A DNA stretch of 64,000 bases, taken from the NCBI RefSeq assembly GCF_003254395.2, contig NC_037647.1:3574350-3638349 (forward strand), written 5' to 3'. The position numbers and the translations under genes are program-made. Source of the DNA: Apis mellifera. Taxonomy: Eukaryota; Arthropoda; Insecta; Hymenoptera; Apidae. Shown one piece after another: positions 61,501 to 64,000 of this stretch (position 1 is the first letter of the stretch; each line of letters starts with the position of its first letter). Below the pieces are notes generated by a model, which saw only the letters and a program-made list of their open reading frames with translations, searched no databases and had not been told where the DNA came from.

Positions 61501-63357
61501 TAAAGGAAAAAATAATCGTTTATTATCTTCATTCTTGTTTCTCATTCGGAACTCTCTCTCGCACTATCTATTCCAAAATCAAAACAAGCGAAAGGCGCGA
61601 TTCTTGGAAGAACGTAGTATATATTTCCAGGAAAAAATGTAGGCCAGTGGGTCACGAGTCCATTCATAATATTCGCCGTCTTAAATATTGCGGAAGGTTC
61701 TGTATATCTCGGCAATCGATCGAATAATATCGGAAATATATAAAACAAAAAGGGATTTCGATTTCGTATAATTTCCTCTACTTCCTAGATAGATTTTTGA
61801 TGATTAAATTTTTTCCCCATGTTTTTTATACGAAATATCGAAATTATAACATTGCAATGATCTTTGCAATGATTGTCTTCTCGTATCTATCAAATCTTAA
61901 CAATCTTTAATAAACTCCAATTCCATTTGTTTTCAAAATTCGATATTTAATCATCGTGTATTTATGAATTTCGCGTTTTAATAAATGAACAGAACCGATA
62001 GCATCATCATCCACGAAAATCGCGATACCACAGACAGTTTTGCATCGAAAACTCGTATGATTGCGGTTTGCCCGGTTGGTTGATAGGGAGGCACCGGATT
62101 AATTTGGCAAATTGAACCGGTTCTTCCATCGAGTCCGATAATTCGGTGACTACCTCTACTCCGGAGGTTCCGTATCCTGTCGCTCCACCTCATCCTACGT
62201 GTTCCGCGTGGAGGAGGTACCTGCACCCTTGGAAGGGAATTCCAGGTTTCTCCTCCTGATCTACGTAGCTTAGTTCCCTAATCGAATTAGAGGAGTCAGG
62301 ATATTGCGTGTCGCTATGTACCCCACCCACACCAATTGTTTTAAGTTGACATCTCCGTCGAACCGCTTCCTCGCCTCGTTCCGGACATCGAATTTGAACT
62401 AATCTATCTTCAGGAATATATCGAATTATCGTTGGAAAAAGGTGAGCTTTGGTTCCGCCTCTCGATGATGCTCGAAGGAAATCGAATTCATTACGAATCA
62501 CACGTGTACACGTCTGTACATGTGTTTTTTTGATCATCTGATTTGTTAAAACAATGGATTTTTTTTAATAATCGATTTGGAGAGGTTGCTTGGTTCATTT
62601 TTGAAGTTTGATAAGGATTGAATTTGATAAGTAAATTTAATCTTCTATTTATTTTAGAGATATCAACAGTTATCTATCTATTTCCTTCTACTGGAGTGGA
62701 AGGAAGAGAGATCGAGCACCCTCTTTGCGTGTTCGAATTTGATTATCTAGGACTCTTATGAAACCTTTGGCAAGTTCTCATTGTAACAGTTTAATTTGGA
62801 AAGAAAATGGTATTTGAAGGGTCAGATAGATAGATAAAGCTTTTATTTTCTTTTCGATTTTTGATAAATCAAATTTATAAACAAAACACCAGTATATCGT
62901 TAAATATCATTATATTCATCTTATTTTAAGCATCCCTATTCCGTATCATGAATTATACGTTATTCCATATAACGATTAAAAACATATACTTACATATACT
63001 TCATCATCTACAGATATCAATTGCACGCAACAACAAAGAAAAATTATCCCATACGAATCCAACCCTCGCAATATCTTCCAATCACCATCCGCAAGAAAAA
63101 GAGCTGATCCACCCCCAAGATTCACTCATTCAGGAGAGATCTCTCCGCGTCGAAAGATATTCGAAAGGCTTGCAGTTCATCGAGGAGAGCTCGTGTCATT
63201 AAGCGGTTGTCCATCACGCTCGTGTCCGTGTGCCATTACAGAAAATGACTGCGCACGGTCTGGCGCGGCCGATGGAAGAGGGGTTAGGCTCTTAACTTTC
63301 ACTAACGACCGAAGTTTTTCGGTGTCCGAGCCCCGAGTGGCTGGGTATCATAAATTC
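58553..63357. other. gene-poor DNA
   Basis: A TATAAAA box at 60971-60977, with CpG/C-rich sequence downstream, is the only promoter-like signal, and no coding exon follows it. The rest is AT-rich spacer alternating with CpG-bearing patches. Nothing else is supported. Confidence 0.35.
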
Positions 63358-63557
63358 AAAATGGCGGACCCTTTGGGGGGTGAAAACAAAAGCCACTCGG
63401 GTCGAGCCAGTGTAGAGAAGTCCTTCCATGGTTATGGTGATGGTGGTGGTGGTGGTGGTGATGGTGTCGGTGGGCAACCCTTCTGAAGTCCTTTCTCGCG
63501 GGGAGGAGGATACGATGAGGATTTTCGAGGGGTCGCGCCACCGAAAATGGCGGACCC
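63358..63557. promoter_or_regulatory. duplicated AAAATGGCGGACCC element
   Basis: The 14-mer occurs exactly at 63358-63371 and 63544-63557, 186 bp apart. AAAATGGCGG matches the Pho/YY1 recognition core. A GGT/GAT trinucleotide-like repeat (63428-63463) lies between the copies. Confidence 0.5.
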
Positions 63558-63751
63558 AATTAACCGAGCCTAGGCTACCGTACACCCGCGTTCTGGAAAT
63601 TGTCGAAGGGACGAAGAGGAGGAAAGAAGAAGACCGAGGAAGAGTCTTTCGTAAAGGATGCGTGCGTTTCCGCGCTCTCAGCACCCCATTTTTTCTTTTT
63701 CTTCTTTATTTATCTACCTAACTATCTTCTTCTTTCTTTCTGTTCATACAG

Positions 63752-63825
63752 ACCCTTGGATTTACGTCTTGTTGACCTTTTTCAAGCTGGTGCGCGAGAA
63801 TGGAACGATGGATACATTGCTCTCT
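63752..63825 (+). other. best plus-strand exon candidate at right edge
   Basis: A long pyrimidine tract (63685-63745) ending TTCATACAG precedes 74 bases that end at GTGAGTAG. Two frames are open and protein-like: one reads PWIYVLLTFFKLVRENGTMD followed by TLLS, the other PLDLRLVDLFQAGAREWNDG. The block also has an ATG (63809) from which MDTLLS would run into the donor. It could be an internal exon or a leader exon of a gene continuing past 64 kb. No family can be assigned from so little sequence. Confidence 0.4.
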
Positions 63826-64000
63826 GTGAGTAGTTAGTTAATCGTCTCCTTTGGCAGTGGGATTTTTCGTATGTGAGTCTTATCTGATAGATATTCGAGT
63901 GTCTTGATGAAGTCTCGTTAATTCTCTTTTACTGGATGGATATCTAATTTCTTTTTAATAAGTAAAAAAAGAGATTCGATCAAATTATTCGAGTGGGATT
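63826..64000. other. sequence after the candidate donor
   Basis: Consistent with the beginning of an intron. There is no further exon signal before the end of the window. Confidence 0.35.

Noticed and set aside
63356..63559. Poly-His frame on the minus strand
   Set aside because: Created by the GGT/GAT trinucleotide repeat; no splice or start context.
1..64000. CRISPR arrays, operons, bacterial ribosome-binding sites
   Set aside because: Gene structure is clearly eukaryotic; none seen.

Overview
This is eukaryotic, insect-type DNA. Genes are split by short introns with GT/AG borders, flanks are very AT-rich with AATAAA signals, and two conserved animal genes are recognisable: the gap-gene bZIP factor giant and a ZNF511-type C2H2 protein. 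The strong split between an AT-rich, gene-bearing left part and a CpG-containing, GC-richer, gene-poor right part resembles a honeybee-like hymenopteran genome. That assignment is inference; nothing in the window proves the species.

Layout: (1) 1-4.35 kb: giant on the + strand, with a TATA promoter, a 5' UTR exon, one intron and a single coding exon. (2) 4.37-5.39 kb: a three-exon, minus-strand C2H2 gene convergent with giant. (3) 6.0-14.1 kb: a minus-strand gene reconstructed here by hand from six phase-compatible exons (134 aa, coiled-coil-like). Its last intron, about 7.2 kb, contains two other genes: a minus-strand secreted, very acidic, low-complexity protein of 927 aa, and a plus-strand three-exon gene for a 119-aa secreted Gly/Tyr/Trp-rich peptide precursor with its own TATA box. 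(4) 14.1-21.8 kb: AT-rich DNA with no clear gene. It holds orphan minus-strand splice-bordered blocks, a 540-bp tandem duplication of one exon-like block, and three unusually dense short-motif clusters. It ends in a CpG-rich minus-strand promoter at 21.78 kb, with three ATGCGCA half-sites exactly 12 bp apart. (5) 22.26-25.29 kb: a tandem array of roughly 0.52-kb AT-rich units in two unit types.

(6) 25.3-64 kb: about 39 kb without any recognisable conserved protein. It is rich in pyrimidine tracts, GA and A/T runs, CpG-containing patches and clustered transcription-factor-like motifs (POU octamers, Pho/YY1-like AAAATGGC). It looks like intergenic or intronic regulatory DNA. The best exon candidate is on the + strand at 63,752-63,825, next to the window edge; this suggests that part of the 39 kb could belong to a gene continuing to the right. 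Weaker single-exon candidates are listed with low confidence.

All exon joins were made by reading splice signals and phase by eye. No homology search or transcript data were used.
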